Source of the DNA: Amphritea opalescens
Lineage (GTDB): Bacteria; Pseudomonadota; Gammaproteobacteria; Pseudomonadales; Balneatricaceae
Assembly: GCF_003957515.1 (NCBI RefSeq)
Contig: NZ_RQXW01000009.1
Coordinates: forward strand, 62,001-126,000
DNA: 64,000 bases
Reading direction: 5' to 3'
The notes beneath the pieces were generated by a model that was not told the origin of the DNA, made no database searches, and worked only from the letters and a program-made list of their open reading frames with translations. Both the position numbers and the translations under genes were made by a program. Shown here piece after piece: positions 53,573-63,046 of this stretch; the first letter of the stretch is position 1; each line of letters starts with the position of its first letter.

Positions 53573-55507
53573 TTGAAATTTCGAAAAGATATAAATGGAC
53601 TTAGGGCTATTGCTGTTATTGCAGTTGTTTTTTTTCATTTTAATGAGTCTTGGATGCCCGGTGGATTTGCAGGAGTAGACGTTTTCTTTGTTATTTCAGG
53701 GTTTTTAATGACGGGGATAATATTTAAGGGGATTGAAAACGATAATTTTTCTGTTTTAAATTTTTATATTTCACGTGCGAATAGAATTTTTCCAGCTTTA
53801 GCTTTTCTTTGTTTGATTTTGTTGGTATTTGGATGGTTCTATATCACTCCTTTGGATTACAAAGCGTTAGGTAAGCATGTTGCGAGCAGCATGACATTTC
53901 TATCTAATGTTGTTTATTGGAAAGAGTCAGGATATTTTGATGCCGTATCACACGGGAAATGGCTATTGCATACTTGGTCTTTATCCGCGGAGTGGCAGTT
54001 TTATATAATATACCCACTAGTGCTTGTTTCTATGCGGAAGTTCATGTCTGTAAAAGTAATGAAAGCAACAGTACTATTTGGAACAATATTGGGGTTTGTT
54101 TTTTGTGTTATTGCTACCTATAAATGGCCTAATCCTGCATACTATCTTTTGCCAACTAGGGCGTGGGAGTTGATGGTCGGTGGTGTAGCTTATCTTTATC
54201 CTATCGTTTTAAAAAAAGAAAGAAAAAAGATATTAGAGTTGTTTGGCTTATTGTTGATTGTTGGTTCATATTTTTTAATATCTAAAGATAATCCTTGGCC
54301 AGGCTACTTAGCATTTTTTCCGGTTTTAGGTTCATTCTTTATCATTCAGTCGCAACGAGATGATAGCTTTTTTACAGGGAATATAGTTTCCCAAAAAATT
54401 GGGATGTGGTCTTATTCCATTTATTTGTGGCACTGGCCACTCGTTGTTGTTATATATTATTTTTCATTGAGTGATAAATTTATTTATGTTGGTGTTTTTT
54501 TGTCTTTATTTATCGGTTTTTTGAGTAATAAATATGTCGAAGGGGTTAAATTAAAAAGTAGTTTTTCGAGTTTTTCAAGTTATCTTAAATGTAAACCTGT
54601 CTATATTCTGTTAGGTGTCAGTGTCTGTGGTAGTGGGGTTTTTTTTACAAATGGTTTTGAATATCATTATTCTGATGCAGTGGTAGTCGCAAGTAATGAA
54701 TCTATAAATAGAAATCCTTATAGATGTATGAACGATCATAAGTTTCCTTGTTATATAGGCAATGAAAAAAACATTAAGGCAATTATTGTAGGGGATAGCC
54801 ATGCGGATGCCTTAACTACAGCTGTTGCACATTCAGTTGATTTAAAAAAAGAGGGAGTGATTGCGCTAACAATGTCGAGTTGCCCATTTGTCTTGAATCT
54901 TATGTCCACCAAAAATGGCGATAAATGTTATAAAGAGAATGCTCGACGAATTGAATATCTAGAATCTAACTATGACTCTGTTCCTGTTATATTGGTTTCA
55001 AGAATGGGCGCTTATTTATATGGGCAATCCAACCCTCAAAGAGTTAAAGATATTAGTGATATTCAGCCTTCGGTCTATTTTACTAAGCCATATACTAAGG
55101 TTGAGGATTTATTATATGATGAATTAAAGTTTAATCTAAGTTTAACAGTCGATAAGCTTCTTATTAATCATCCTGTTTATATTGTTCAACCTACTCCTGA
55201 AATGAGAAAAAATGTTCCTGCTACGCTGGCTAGAAACCTTTTACTCGATAACGGAGATTATGACTTGTCGATAGATTACGGTCTATATATTCAAAGAAAT
55301 GAGCGGTTAAGAAATCTAATCAATGAAGTTTCGATTAAGAAAAATATTGTAGTATTAGATCCTGCTCCATATTTATGTCATAACGATAGATGTTTGGCGC
55401 AAATTAAAGGGAGACCAATTTATTATGATGGTGATCATATGAGTGAATATGGAAATAAGCTGTTAACGCCGATGTTTAAGTTAGTAACTGAAAAAAATAT
55501 TAATTAG
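53573..55507 (+). CDS. Membrane acyltransferase (OafA/YrhL type) with C-terminal SGNH domain
   Basis: A 644-residue protein. The first ~350 residues are an acyltransferase-3 domain with about ten membrane helices: DINGLRAIAVIAVVFFHF, GGFAGVDVFFVISGFLMTGI and WSLSAEWQFYIIYPLVLV. The C-terminal part is a periplasmic SGNH domain with GDSHADAL and DGDHMSEYGNKLL (catalytic Ser and Asp/His). Such proteins O-acetylate surface polysaccharide or peptidoglycan. The start is a TTG at 53573, which gives the family N-terminus; the ribosome-binding site is weak. The gene and about 170 bp on each side are strikingly AT-rich compared with neighbours, pointing to horizontal acquisition. No polysaccharide cluster surrounds it. 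Confidence 0.92.
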   Translation: MKFRKDINGLRAIAVIAVVFFHFNESWMPGGFAGVDVFFVISGFLMTGIIFKGIENDNFSVLNFYISRANRIFPALAFLCLILLVFGWFYITPLDYKALGKHVASSMTFLSNVVYWKESGYFDAVSHGKWLLHTWSLSAEWQFYIIYPLVLVSMRKFMSVKVMKATVLFGTILGFVFCVIATYKWPNPAYYLLPTRAWELMVGGVAYLYPIVLKKERKKILELFGLLLIVGSYFLISKDNPWPGYLAFFPVLGSFFIIQSQRDDSFFTGNIVSQKIGMWSYSIYLWHWPLVVVIYYFSLSDKFIYVGVFLSLFIGFLSNKYVEGVKLKSSFSSFSSYLKCKPVYILLGVSVCGSGVFFTNGFEYHYSDAVVVASNESINRNPYRCMNDHKFPCYIGNEKNIKAIIVGDSHADALTTAVAHSVDLKKEGVIALTMSSCPFVLNLMSTKNGDKCYKENARRIEYLESNYDSVPVILVSRMGAYLYGQSNPQRVKDISDIQPSVYFTKPYTKVEDLLYDELKFNLSLTVDKLLINHPVYIVQPTPEMRKNVPATLARNLLLDNGDYDLSIDYGLYIQRNERLRNLINEVSIKKNIVVLDPAPYLCHNDRCLAQIKGRPIYYDGDHMSEYGNKLLTPMFKLVTEKNIN

Positions 55508-56242
55508 TAGTCCTTAGCTGCGTTATTGTTGATGATTTTTTAATTTATGAATTATCGTTAGTGTTTTTTTCTGACAGTCAGTAGGGTAGTTTTTTTTTAT
55601 TTAATAGAACAATTATTATCTGATGTGTTTTCAAATGTCGCTATATTTATTTATTTTCCCTAATTAAATATTTTTCACCAAAGAGCTAAAACTTGGTGAT
55701 TTGGTATTAAATTTACTGCAGGCGAGCGATGCAGCATCTTGGTAAAGCGATCATACACCGGCACTTGCCCGTCTAGATGGAAGACGGCGATCAATCTACA
55801 TAGCCGAAAATGTAATTAGGCTCTTTATTTTAGGCAGAGAAAGCTAGTTCGTACTGTAGAGAATCGTATTGTGAGGAAAGTCCAGGTGTAACCTCTAGTA
55901 CTCACCTCGGTTACGTTGTTGAGCTACAGTTTAAGAGAATTAGAGTTGATGAATTCTAGATCTTCTACACCTCAATTTGACATTGAGGGGAGACTTGACT
56001 GACGGTTATTCAAATAAGTGGAAGCTTCTGAACGGTTTAATTTCACACTGAAGTACTCCAGAACTGCTTTTTGTTTAATAAATGTACAGTTGCCCCTCGA
56101 CATTAGGGGCTGAACTCTTTAAAGTGGCGGCTTCTTTAACAGCATCGCTTTTATGCTGTGTAATCTGTACTTTTTCCGGGTTCTTTTTCAGGATTCTTTG
56201 TCAGTACACTCTTTCTAGAACTTTCTTTTCAGGACCTATCCT
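55508..56242. other. 735-bp non-coding region ahead of ybiT
   Basis: No credible gene. The left part (55508-55690) is AT-rich like the acyltransferase gene. From about 55720 the base composition returns to normal. Small hairpins include TCACCAA/TTGGTGA (about 55674), CCTCAAT/ATTGAGG (55970-55988) and GCCCCT/AGGGGC (56092-56110); the last two share GACATT in the loop side. It may contain a decayed gene or a long structured leader of ybiT. The functional content is unknown. Confidence 0.5.
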
Positions 56243-57847
56243 TTGATCTCCTCTGCGAATATCACTATGCAGTTTGGCGCTGAGCCGCTGTTCCAAAATA
56301 TTTCTGCTAAATTCGGCAACGGTAACCGTTATGGTTTAATCGGCGCGAATGGCTGTGGCAAATCCACCTTTATGAAGATTTTGAGCGGTGAGTTAACGCC
56401 TACGTCGGGAAATATTTCGATGACGCCTGGGGAAAAACTGGGCATCCTCAGTCAGGACCAGTTTGCCTTTGAAGAATACACCGTTATCGATGCCGTGATT
56501 ATGGGTGATGCGGCGCTGTGGAAGATAAAACAGGAGCGTGAGCGCATCTATTCGCTGCCGGAGATGTCTGAAGAAGACGGTATGAAGGTTGCTCATCTGG
56601 AAGTCGAATTTGCCGAAATGGATGGTTACAGTGCTGAGAGTCGCGCTGGAGATATTCTATTAGAGGCGGGTATTGAAGAAGAGTATCACTTTGGTTTGAT
56701 GAGTCAGGTTGCGCCGGGTTGGAAGCTTCGGGTGCTGTTAGCGCAGGCGCTGTTTGCTAACCCTGATGTCTTGCTACTGGATGAGCCGACCAACAACTTG
56801 GATATTCATACCATCAGTTGGTTGGAAAATGTGCTGAATCAACGTAAAAGCACCATGATCATCATCTCGCATGACCGTCACTTCTTGAACTCGGTCTGTA
56901 CCCATATGGCGGATATCGATTATGGCGAGCTGCGTATCTATCCGGGTAATTATGAATATTACCTAGAAGCTTCGTCATTGATTCGTGAACAGCTGTTGAC
57001 CGCAAATGCGAAGAAGAGTCTCGAGATGGACGAGTTACAGTCATTTGTAAACCGTTTCTCGGCGAATGCTTCAAAAGCCAAACAAGCGAGTTCGCGGGCG
57101 AAGAAGTTAGAAAAGATCGAGCTGGATGAAGTAAAAAGCTCTAGTCGTCAGTTTCCCTCGATTACCTATAAACAGGACAAGAAACTGCACCGTCAGGCGC
57201 TTATTCTGGAAGATATGGGACATGGCTTTGAAGGCGAGATGTTATTCCGCGATGGTAACCTGATTCTAGAAGCAGGCGCTAAACTGGCGATTATAGGTGA
57301 AAACGGTGCCGGTAAAACCACCTTTATGCGCTGCCTGATGAATGAGTTGGAAACCAAAGAGGGCACCGTCAAGTGGTCTGAAAACGCCTCAATTGGTTAT
57401 TGTCCTCAGGATAGTACCGCCGACTTTAATTGTGATCTGACCCTGTTTGAGTGGATGTCTCAATGGCGTACACCGAAGCATGATGATTTGAAAGTGCGGG
57501 CGATGCTCGGACGTTTGTTGTTTACCGCGGATGATTTCAATAAGAAGGCTCGGGTTTGTTCCGGTGGTGAAAAGAACCGCCTACTGTTTGGTAAGTTGAT
57601 GATGATGGATATCAACGTGCTGATTATGGATGAGCCAACCAACCATATGGATATGGAAGCGATCGAATCATTGAACATCGCGCTAGAAGGTTTTGATGGT
57701 ACGCTGATTTTTGTTAGTCATGACCGAGCGTTCATCTCTTCTTTGGCAAACAATATTATTGAGATTAAAGATCAGCAAGTGATTCACTTCCCCGGTACTT
57801 TTGATGAGTATCTGGATAATCAAACTAAGGCTTCCCGGGTCGCTTAA
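56243..57847 (+). CDS. ybiT: ABC-F ATPase YbiT
   Basis: A 534-residue soluble protein with two ABC domains and no membrane part, closely following E. coli Ybi[21 protein letters not shown] at the start, Walker [13 protein letters not shown] and [12 protein letters not shown], Walker B LLLDEPTN and LIMDEPTN, and the interdomain linker [24 protein letters not shown] proteins act on the ribosome; the precise role of YbiT is translation-related. The start is TTG at 56243, needed for the YbiT N-terminus, with AGGACC upstream. The second signature reads CSGGEK rather than LSGGEK. Confidence 0.95.
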   Translation: MISSANITMQFGAEPLFQNISAKFGNGNRYGLIGANGCGKSTFMKILSGELTPTSGNISMTPGEKLGILSQDQFAFEEYTVIDAVIMGDAALWKIKQERERIYSLPEMSEEDGMKVAHLEVEFAEMDGYSAESRAGDILLEAGIEEEYHFGLMSQVAPGWKLRVLLAQALFANPDVLLLDEPTNNLDIHTISWLENVLNQRKSTMIIISHDRHFLNSVCTHMADIDYGELRIYPGNYEYYLEASSLIREQLLTANAKKSLEMDELQSFVNRFSANASKAKQASSRAKKLEKIELDEVKSSSRQFPSITYKQDKKLHRQALILEDMGHGFEGEMLFRDGNLILEAGAKLAIIGENGAGKTTFMRCLMNELETKEGTVKWSENASIGYCPQDSTADFNCDLTLFEWMSQWRTPKHDDLKVRAMLGRLLFTADDFNKKARVCSGGEKNRLLFGKLMMMDINVLIMDEPTNHMDMEAIESLNIALEGFDGTLIFVSHDRAFISSLANNIIEIKDQQVIHFPGTFDEYLDNQTKASRVA

Positions 57848-57875
57848 TGTTGATTGCTTGATTTGGTTTCAATGA

Positions 57876-57913
57876 AAAAGCCCCCTTCGACTTAACTCGA
57901 AGGGGGCTTTTTT
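57876..57913. terminator. Strong terminator between ybiT and the PACE gene
   Basis: A 15-bp perfect stem (AAAAGCCCCCTTCGA/TCGAAGGGGGCTTTT) with a CTTAAC loop, T run on the right and A run on the left. Works for ybiT and can stop leftward transcripts of the PACE gene. Confidence 0.93.
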
Positions 57914-58014
57914 ACGTCTAATGGCTCGACCCGTTGAATCATTCGCTCGACAGATTTTTTGGGTCCCTGCGGTTTGAGAGCGAACAAAGCGGCTAGCGAG
58001 ATAAGCCTTTTTTA

Positions 58015-58491
58015 TTAGTTCTCTACCGGCAGCACTTGATGGGGTGCTTGAGCGGAGGGCTGACTAACGGGGAATACTCGGTCATATCCCCAGTTGAATA
58101 CCAATGTGTAGGTCATCACTAGAAAGATCGAAATAAGGTCGACCATCAAGGCCTGCATAACGGTCACGTTAAGCCACCAGATAATTAGCGGTAGCGAGGT
58201 GGCAACCAGTGTTACTTCTAGCCCTGCCGCATGTAGCAAACGACCGGCGAGCTTTCGTTCAGTGGGAACTCTACCCCGTTTGACGTCATAGCGATCAAAC
58301 AGATAATTGAAAAATGGGTTGATCAGCATCGCCTTGAGACTGATCACCACGGATAGCATACCCACCTCCATAATATCTCGGTCGAGTAATAGCGCCATCA
58401 TGGGGGCTAATAGTGTGAGCAGTAATAGTTCGAACATCAGGGTATGACGCAGACGGTCGAGCGGGGTACGGGTGATGATTGGCTGATTCAT
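58015..58491 (-). CDS. PACE family efflux transporter
   Basis: A 158-residue inner-membrane protein of the proteobacterial antimicrobial compound efflux family (AceI-like): two bacterial transmembrane pair units, four helices. RTPLDRLRHTLMFELLLLTL and INPFFNYLFDRYDVKRGR in the first unit, and RLLHAAGLEVTLVATSLPLI and TYTLVFNWGYDRVFP in the second, fit the family, including the conserved Glu in the first helix (MFELL). Such pumps expel chlorhexidine, acriflavine or short diamines. Divergent from its likely LysR regulator. Confidence 0.9.
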   Translation of the reverse strand: MNQPIITRTPLDRLRHTLMFELLLLTLLAPMMALLLDRDIMEVGMLSVVISLKAMLINPFFNYLFDRYDVKRGRVPTERKLAGRLLHAAGLEVTLVATSLPLIIWWLNVTVMQALMVDLISIFLVMTYTLVFNWGYDRVFPVSQPSAQAPHQVLPVEN

Positions 58492-58616
58492 GATGGCTCC
58501 TATACTCAGTTAAAGTGCTTCTTTGAAGTGCTTCGTTACAGTGCTGATTTGTTATGCTCACTTGCCAGATTTTGATTAGCGAGTGCTGCTTTAAGATGAG
58601 GCTATTCTAGGCTTTA

Positions 58617-58648
58617 TTTAGATAGTAAAAAGTTAGATACTATCTAAA
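58617..58648. promoter_or_regulatory. Palindromic LysR operator between PACE and LysR genes
   Basis: TTTAGATAGT and ACTATCTAAA are perfect 10-bp inverted arms separated by 12 bp, in the 181-bp divergent promoter region and 24 bp before the lysR start. The inner TTAGATA repeats the arm sequence. Typical for autoregulation and control of the neighbour gene by a LysR protein. Confidence 0.8.
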
Positions 58649-58672
58649 ATTCAGATAGGTTGGGGTGTGAAA

Positions 58673-59566
58673 ATGGCTGGTATCGACCCGTTAGAGGCGT
58701 TTGTCATTGCGGCTGAAACAGGCTCTTTTTCGGCGGCTGCGAGGCGTTTGGGTAAAGCGCAGTCAGCGGTGAGCACCGCGATCAGTAATTTGGAGCTCGA
58801 TAGTAATGTCACGTTGTTTGATCGCACCCACCGTAGTCCGCTATTAACCCCTAGCGGTGAGGCACTGTTGGAGTACGCCCGAACGGTACTGCACAGTCAG
58901 CATGAGTTTAGGGTGCATGCCCAAGCGTTGGGGCAGAGTGATGAGGTTGAGCTCTGTTTGGCGGTAGAGCAGAGTATTTCTAGTCAGCCGTTGCTCGATA
59001 TCTTGCATCGCTTTGAACAGCGCTTCCCCCATATTCAGTTGGAGTTACTCGATCCCGGCGGTAGTGATGTTGCCGAATTGATCCGCACTAATCGCGCGGA
59101 TATCGGCTTAATGTTAGAACGGGAGTTTTATCCTCAGGGATTTGGTTTCCGTGGCATTGGCTATTCTGAACTGGTGGCGGTGTGTCGCCATGATCATCCT
59201 CTGGTCGATAAGCAATCGGTGAGTCACGCGAACTTTAGAGCCCATCGACAGTTAGTGCTGCGAAGCTTGGATCTCACCGATCGTAGTCATGAACGGCTGA
59301 TGTTTAGTCCCAGTGTTTGGTTTTCAGAAAGCCCCCATCTGATACTAGAACTGCTTTGTAGTGGCTTGGGCTGGGCATTCTTGCATCGTAATGTGGTGCA
59401 GGAGAAGCTAGCCAGCGGCGAATTATTAGCCCTGCAGCGGGATTTTCAGACGGTGGCATCCCTTCAGGGTATTGATGTTGTCTGGACGGAAAATCGTTCT
59501 TTGGGCACGGCCGGTAGCTGGTTATTGGAAGAACTGTCACAGTTAGACCTGACCGCCAATCGTTAA
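58673..59566 (+). CDS. LysR family transcriptional regulator of the PACE gene
   Basis: A 297-residue LysR regulator. The N-terminal winged helix-turn-helix is visible as AAETGSFSAAARRLGKAQSA (about residues 12-31); the effector domain follows. I choose the ATG at 58673 with GGGG 7 bp upstream; a GTG at 58667 is in frame. Divergent arrangement with a PACE gene and the palindrome at 58617-58648 suggest it controls the pump in response to a substrate such as a diamine or biocide. Confidence 0.9.
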   Translation: MAGIDPLEAFVIAAETGSFSAAARRLGKAQSAVSTAISNLELDSNVTLFDRTHRSPLLTPSGEALLEYARTVLHSQHEFRVHAQALGQSDEVELCLAVEQSISSQPLLDILHRFEQRFPHIQLELLDPGGSDVAELIRTNRADIGLMLEREFYPQGFGFRGIGYSELVAVCRHDHPLVDKQSVSHANFRAHRQLVLRSLDLTDRSHERLMFSPSVWFSESPHLILELLCSGLGWAFLHRNVVQEKLASGELLALQRDFQTVASLQGIDVVWTENRSLGTAGSWLLEELSQLDLTANR

Positions 59567-59661
59567 GCTAATGATTTAAGCTTTTATTTAAGTTCTTATT
59601 TAAACTCTTATTTAAGCCCTGAGTTAAACTCAGATCTTAAGCCTAGCTCATCTATCCCTCT
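59567..59661. repeat. Imperfect TTATTTAA direct repeats between convergent regulator genes
   Basis: Between 59578 and 59640 the motif TTATTTAA(G/A) recurs three times at about 14-bp spacing, followed by more degenerate TTAA-containing units. It sits between the convergent lysR and iclR genes and is probably neutral slippage DNA; GAGTTAAACTC is a small palindrome inside it. Confidence 0.55.
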
Positions 59662-60501
59662 TTAATCTGGCGTGCTACTCGCAGCGTCCTGGGCGCTGTA
59701 CCCTAGCTGTGTTGAAATTGTGTGGGCGGCCTTCTTGAGAGCGTCAATCCATGTCAATTGGCGTCTTTCGATCGGTGCAGAGATCGATAGACCGGCAACC
59801 GGCAGCTGGGTTTGGTCATAAATTAAGACACCGATACAGCCCACACCGATTTCCGCTTCTTCGTTATCCAACGCATACCCCTGGGTGGCGGATTGCAGGC
59901 ATTCAGCCGTCAGTTCCGGCAACGTCGAAAAGGTGTTTTGGGTGTAGGTGGGTAGATTGGTGCGTTGTGCGTAGCTGACAATATCGCTCTCACCGCCGAT
60001 ACCGAGCATCAGTTTACCTACGCCAGTGACATGTAGCGGTGCACGGCTTCCGACGAGTTGATGAACGTGCATCATACGGTTGGGGATCGCCCGTTCAAAA
60101 TAGATCACCACATCACCCTCGCGAATGGTCAGGTTAACACTCTCGCCTAGTTGATCCCTGAGCCGTTCCATATAGGGGAGAGCGACGGCGCGAAGGTCCA
60201 CATCGGTACGCCGTTTATTGGTTAGTTGCAGCAGCCGATTACCTAACCAGTACTCACCATGTTCATTGCGATCGACAAAACGGTTATCGATGAGGGCGCG
60301 GAGTATCCGGTGGGCGGTTGACGGGTGTAGGCCGGTTTCGGCGCTGAGTACTTTGAGTGTCACCGGTTGAGAATAGCGGGAGATCGCATCCAGAATATGC
60401 GCGGCCCGGTCGATAACCTGTATGCGGCTGACAGGCTTAGTGTCGACGGCTATCGCCGTATGATCATCGGCAGAGCTCGCGGTGGTGAGGGTATCTGGCA
60501 T
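59662..60501 (-). CDS. IclR family transcriptional regulator
   Basis: A 279-residue regulator with an N-terminal winged helix (QVIDRAAHILDAISRYSQPV, then GLHPSTAHRILRALIDNRFV) and a C-terminal effector domain (GESVNLTIREGDVVIYFERA, LHVTGVGKLMLG). Several IclR proteins control purine/allantoin catabolism (AllR-like). Its position at the end of a puuD-allA-allantoicase cluster on the same strand suggests that role, though it is separated by about 100 bp from the phosphatase gene upstream. Confidence 0.9.
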   Translation of the reverse strand: MPDTLTTASSADDHTAIAVDTKPVSRIQVIDRAAHILDAISRYSQPVTLKVLSAETGLHPSTAHRILRALIDNRFVDRNEHGEYWLGNRLLQLTNKRRTDVDLRAVALPYMERLRDQLGESVNLTIREGDVVIYFERAIPNRMMHVHQLVGSRAPLHVTGVGKLMLGIGGESDIVSYAQRTNLPTYTQNTFSTLPELTAECLQSATQGYALDNEEAEIGVGCIGVLIYDQTQLPVAGLSISAPIERRQLTWIDALKKAAHTISTQLGYSAQDAASSTPD

Positions 60502-60605
60502 AAGGCACCTGAAAGAATGAACAAAAGATACCGTATTCTAATATCTAACAGCTCTATTTCATATTATGAAATCAGGGTGATGTCTTTATCCGTTGTTTAC
60601 GCTGG

Positions 60606-61244
60606 TTAGGTGAGCAGTGGGATGAGCTGTTCGGGGCTGTGGATAAGATAGTCGCTGTTAGCCTGCTGTAGTTCATCTATCTCGCCATAGCCCCAAGTGA
60701 CGGCGACGGAGTTAACCTCGCAACTTTTAGCGGCGTGGATATCACTGGCTCGGTCGCCGATCATCCAGTGCTGTTGATCGGGCTGATGATCTTGCAGCAG
60801 GCTTTCGAGGTGTAGGGTTTTATCACTTCGGCTGCCATCGAGGAGGCTGCCATGAATGCTAGCAAATAGATGGCTCAGTTGGGCGTGTTGTAAAAGCCAC
60901 TCGGCTTGGGGCTGAGGTTTGACCGTTAAAACGCGCAGTGTTTTGCCCGAGCTGGCTAGCTGTAACAGCAGTGTTTTTATGCCGGGATAGAGTTGATAGC
61001 GATAGATCCCTTTTTGCAGATAGTGTTCTCGAAAATGTGTCACCGCAGATTCGATTAGCTGGTCATCATCGGTATCGAGGAGCCGAGCGAAGCTCTCACG
61101 TATCGGCGGGCCAAAGCAGGTTTTTAATTCGGCTGGCTCGGCAATCGAACCGCCGAGCTGGGATAACGCCGCCTGTATCGACTCGCCAATCCCTGCCTGA
61201 GTATTCAGCAGGGTGCCGTCTAGATCAAAAAAGATTGTGCCCAT
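60606..61244 (-). CDS. HAD-superfamily phosphatase (Gph/PGP-like)
   Basis: A 212-residue hydrolase from the ATG at 61244 (MGTIFFDLDGTLLNTQ). HAD motif I is DLDGT, motif II is in RVLTVKPQPQ, motif III uses Lys in SDKTLHLESL and motif IV is IGDRASD. A helical cap separates motifs I and II. An ATG at 61259, overlapping the puuD stop as TAATG, is an alternative start adding five residues. Substrate unknown; phosphoglycolate phosphatase-like members are common. Placement directly after puuD ties it to the ureide operon, where a glyoxylate/glycolate link is imaginable. Confidence 0.83.
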   Translation of the reverse strand: MGTIFFDLDGTLLNTQAGIGESIQAALSQLGGSIAEPAELKTCFGPPIRESFARLLDTDDDQLIESAVTHFREHYLQKGIYRYQLYPGIKTLLLQLASSGKTLRVLTVKPQPQAEWLLQHAQLSHLFASIHGSLLDGSRSDKTLHLESLLQDHQPDQQHWMIGDRASDIHAAKSCEVNSVAVTWGYGEIDELQQANSDYLIHSPEQLIPLLT

Positions 61245-61258
61245 TATCGGTGATCCCA

Positions 61259-62437
61259 TTAATCGACGAGGGCGCCTTGGGCAATCCACTGGCCGAGTAG
61301 GTCTCGCTCTTGTGGCGTCATCTGGGTGATATTCCCTAATGGCATGGCGGTTGTCGTGATGGCTTGGGCCTGAATGCGAGGGATGAGTGCTTTGATCTGC
61401 TCTGGCGTATCCATAATGACGTTGAGTGGCGGGGCATTAAAGCCCGCGTAGCTCGGGGTTGCGGAGTGACACACCGAGCAACGCTCACTGATAATCGGTT
61501 GAACCTGAGCGAAACTAACGGTTTGGATGTTGCTACTCGGTGCGGTTTGTGGCGCGACCACAAATGCCAAACCGATCATACCCAGCGCCGCAGCGGGCAG
61601 GGTCCAGAGGTATTTTTGCGTCAGGTGGCGAGTGTTGAAGTAGTGCCGCACTAATATACTTAGAAATGCCAGCGCGCTGAGAATGGCCCAGTTATATTCA
61701 TAACTATAGGTGCTCGGGAAATGGTTGCTGATCATGATAAACAGCACGGGCAGAGTAAAGTAGTTGTTATGCCGAGAGCGCAACAACCCTTTTGCCGGTA
61801 GCTTAGGGTCAGGGGCTTGTCCTGCTTCAATCGCACGAATCATGGCCCGTTGGGCGGGCATGATAATGCGGAACACGTTACCGACCATAATGGTGCCGAT
61901 GATGGCGCCGACATGAATAAAAGCACCGCGACCGCTATAAATAAGTGTTAAGCCCCAGGCGGCTAGCACCAGCAATGCAAAGAGCACGACGCCTAATAAC
62001 AGTGGTTTTTTACCCAGTGGTGAATCGCAGAGGGTGGTGTAAATCAGCCAACCGGCCAATAGGCTGCCGATACTGATCGCAATGGCGGTGGCTGTCCCCA
62101 TATCAGAGCCCGGTGCAATCAGATAAAGCGGCGCATTAAGGTAGTAAACAACCGCCAGTAAGGTAAATCCAGAGAGGAAGGTGGCATAGGCTTCCCAGTA
62201 GAACCAGTGTAGTGTTTCTGGCATCTGTGGGGGAGCAAGCTTATATTTTTCTAAGTGGTAAATACCGCCACCATGAATGGCCCATAGATCACCGGATAGA
62301 CCCTCTTTAGGTTGGCTGCGCTCTAGATGATTTTCTAGCCAGACAAAGTAAAAGGACGCACCGATCCAAGCGATACCGGTAATCATATGCACCCAGCGTA
62401 CTGCGAGGTTAAGCCATTCCGTGATATGTGGATCCAT
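61259..62437 (-). CDS. puuD: Membrane-bound urate hydroxylase with cytochrome c domain (PuuD)
   Basis: A 392-residue inner-membrane protein that oxidises urate to 5-hydroxyisourate. About eight membrane helices (residues ~12-300) start with WVHMITGIAWIGASFYFVWL, typical of PuuD. A C-terminal cytochrome c domain has the haem motif CSVCH near residue 319 and an axial Met candidate in TTAMPLGNITQMT. It thus passes electrons to the respiratory chain rather than making peroxide. Immediately upstream of the HAD gene and downstream of allA in one leftward cluster. Confidence 0.93.
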   Translation of the reverse strand: MDPHITEWLNLAVRWVHMITGIAWIGASFYFVWLENHLERSQPKEGLSGDLWAIHGGGIYHLEKYKLAPPQMPETLHWFYWEAYATFLSGFTLLAVVYYLNAPLYLIAPGSDMGTATAIAISIGSLLAGWLIYTTLCDSPLGKKPLLLGVVLFALLVLAAWGLTLIYSGRGAFIHVGAIIGTIMVGNVFRIIMPAQRAMIRAIEAGQAPDPKLPAKGLLRSRHNNYFTLPVLFIMISNHFPSTYSYEYNWAILSALAFLSILVRHYFNTRHLTQKYLWTLPAAALGMIGLAFVVAPQTAPSSNIQTVSFAQVQPIISERCSVCHSATPSYAGFNAPPLNVIMDTPEQIKALIPRIQAQAITTTAMPLGNITQMTPQERDLLGQWIAQGALVD

Positions 62438-62522
62438 CGTTTATTCCTCATCAAGCTAGACCTCTCTCGAGATCTTTATCGTCTAATATATCGCTGCCAG
62501 GAACCACTCCTGCAGGTTCATC

Positions 62523-63035
62523 TCAGCTGGGTATACCGCTTTCAAGCACCATGTCGCTGTCGTCACTAAAATAGTGTTCATCGCAGTTGTTACCGTCGCC
62601 TTCGCGATCGACGATTAAAAAGTCGTCTTCAGCTTCACAGCTGAGTACCGGATGGTGCCAAACACCCGTGTGGTAGTTAATGCCCTGATGGCCGTTAGTG
62701 ATAAAGGCGCGGATCGTCTCGGGGTCGGGTTGATCACCGGGTTCAGCCACGAGTATCAGAAAGGGCTTTTGTTTCAGGGGAATGAAGGCCTGACTACCGA
62801 GAGGATGTCGTTCTAACATCTTTATCGGCAGTGGGTAGGTCAGCTTCTGAGCCCTAAAGATACTGATGATGGCGCGATCATCCGGTTTACCCAGCATCAC
62901 TTCAGAAAGCCGATGAAAACGTTGGGTAGAGCCGTTATTGATCATAAAGAAATCACTGCCCTCGGTTTCAATAACATCACCATAGGGTGCAAAGCGTGCT
63001 TTCGTCAGGGGTTCCGGTGTGATTATCCGCTGCAT
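62523..63035 (-). CDS. allA: Ureidoglycolate lyase
   Basis: A 170-residue cupin-like enzyme that splits ureidoglycolate into glyoxylate and urea. Typical patterns: FAPYGDVIETEGSDFFMINN at the start, LERHPLGSQAFIPL, and INYHTGVWHHPVL near residue 120, which carries the conserved histidines. It follows the allantoicase gene with an 11-bp gap, matching the order of reactions: allantoate to ureidoglycolate to glyoxylate. Confidence 0.94.
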   Translation of the reverse strand: MQRIITPEPLTKARFAPYGDVIETEGSDFFMINNGSTQRFHRLSEVMLGKPDDRAIISIFRAQKLTYPLPIKMLERHPLGSQAFIPLKQKPFLILVAEPGDQPDPETIRAFITNGHQGINYHTGVWHHPVLSCEAEDDFLIVDREGDGNNCDEHYFSDDSDMVLESGIPS

Positions 63036-63046
63036 GGGTATTTATC

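Noticed and set aside
55873-55886. GAGGAAAGTCC, like conserved region I of RNase P RNA
   Set aside because: The partner regions (ACAGAGA and the following conserved segments) and the required P4 pairing are not found downstream; the short match is most likely chance.
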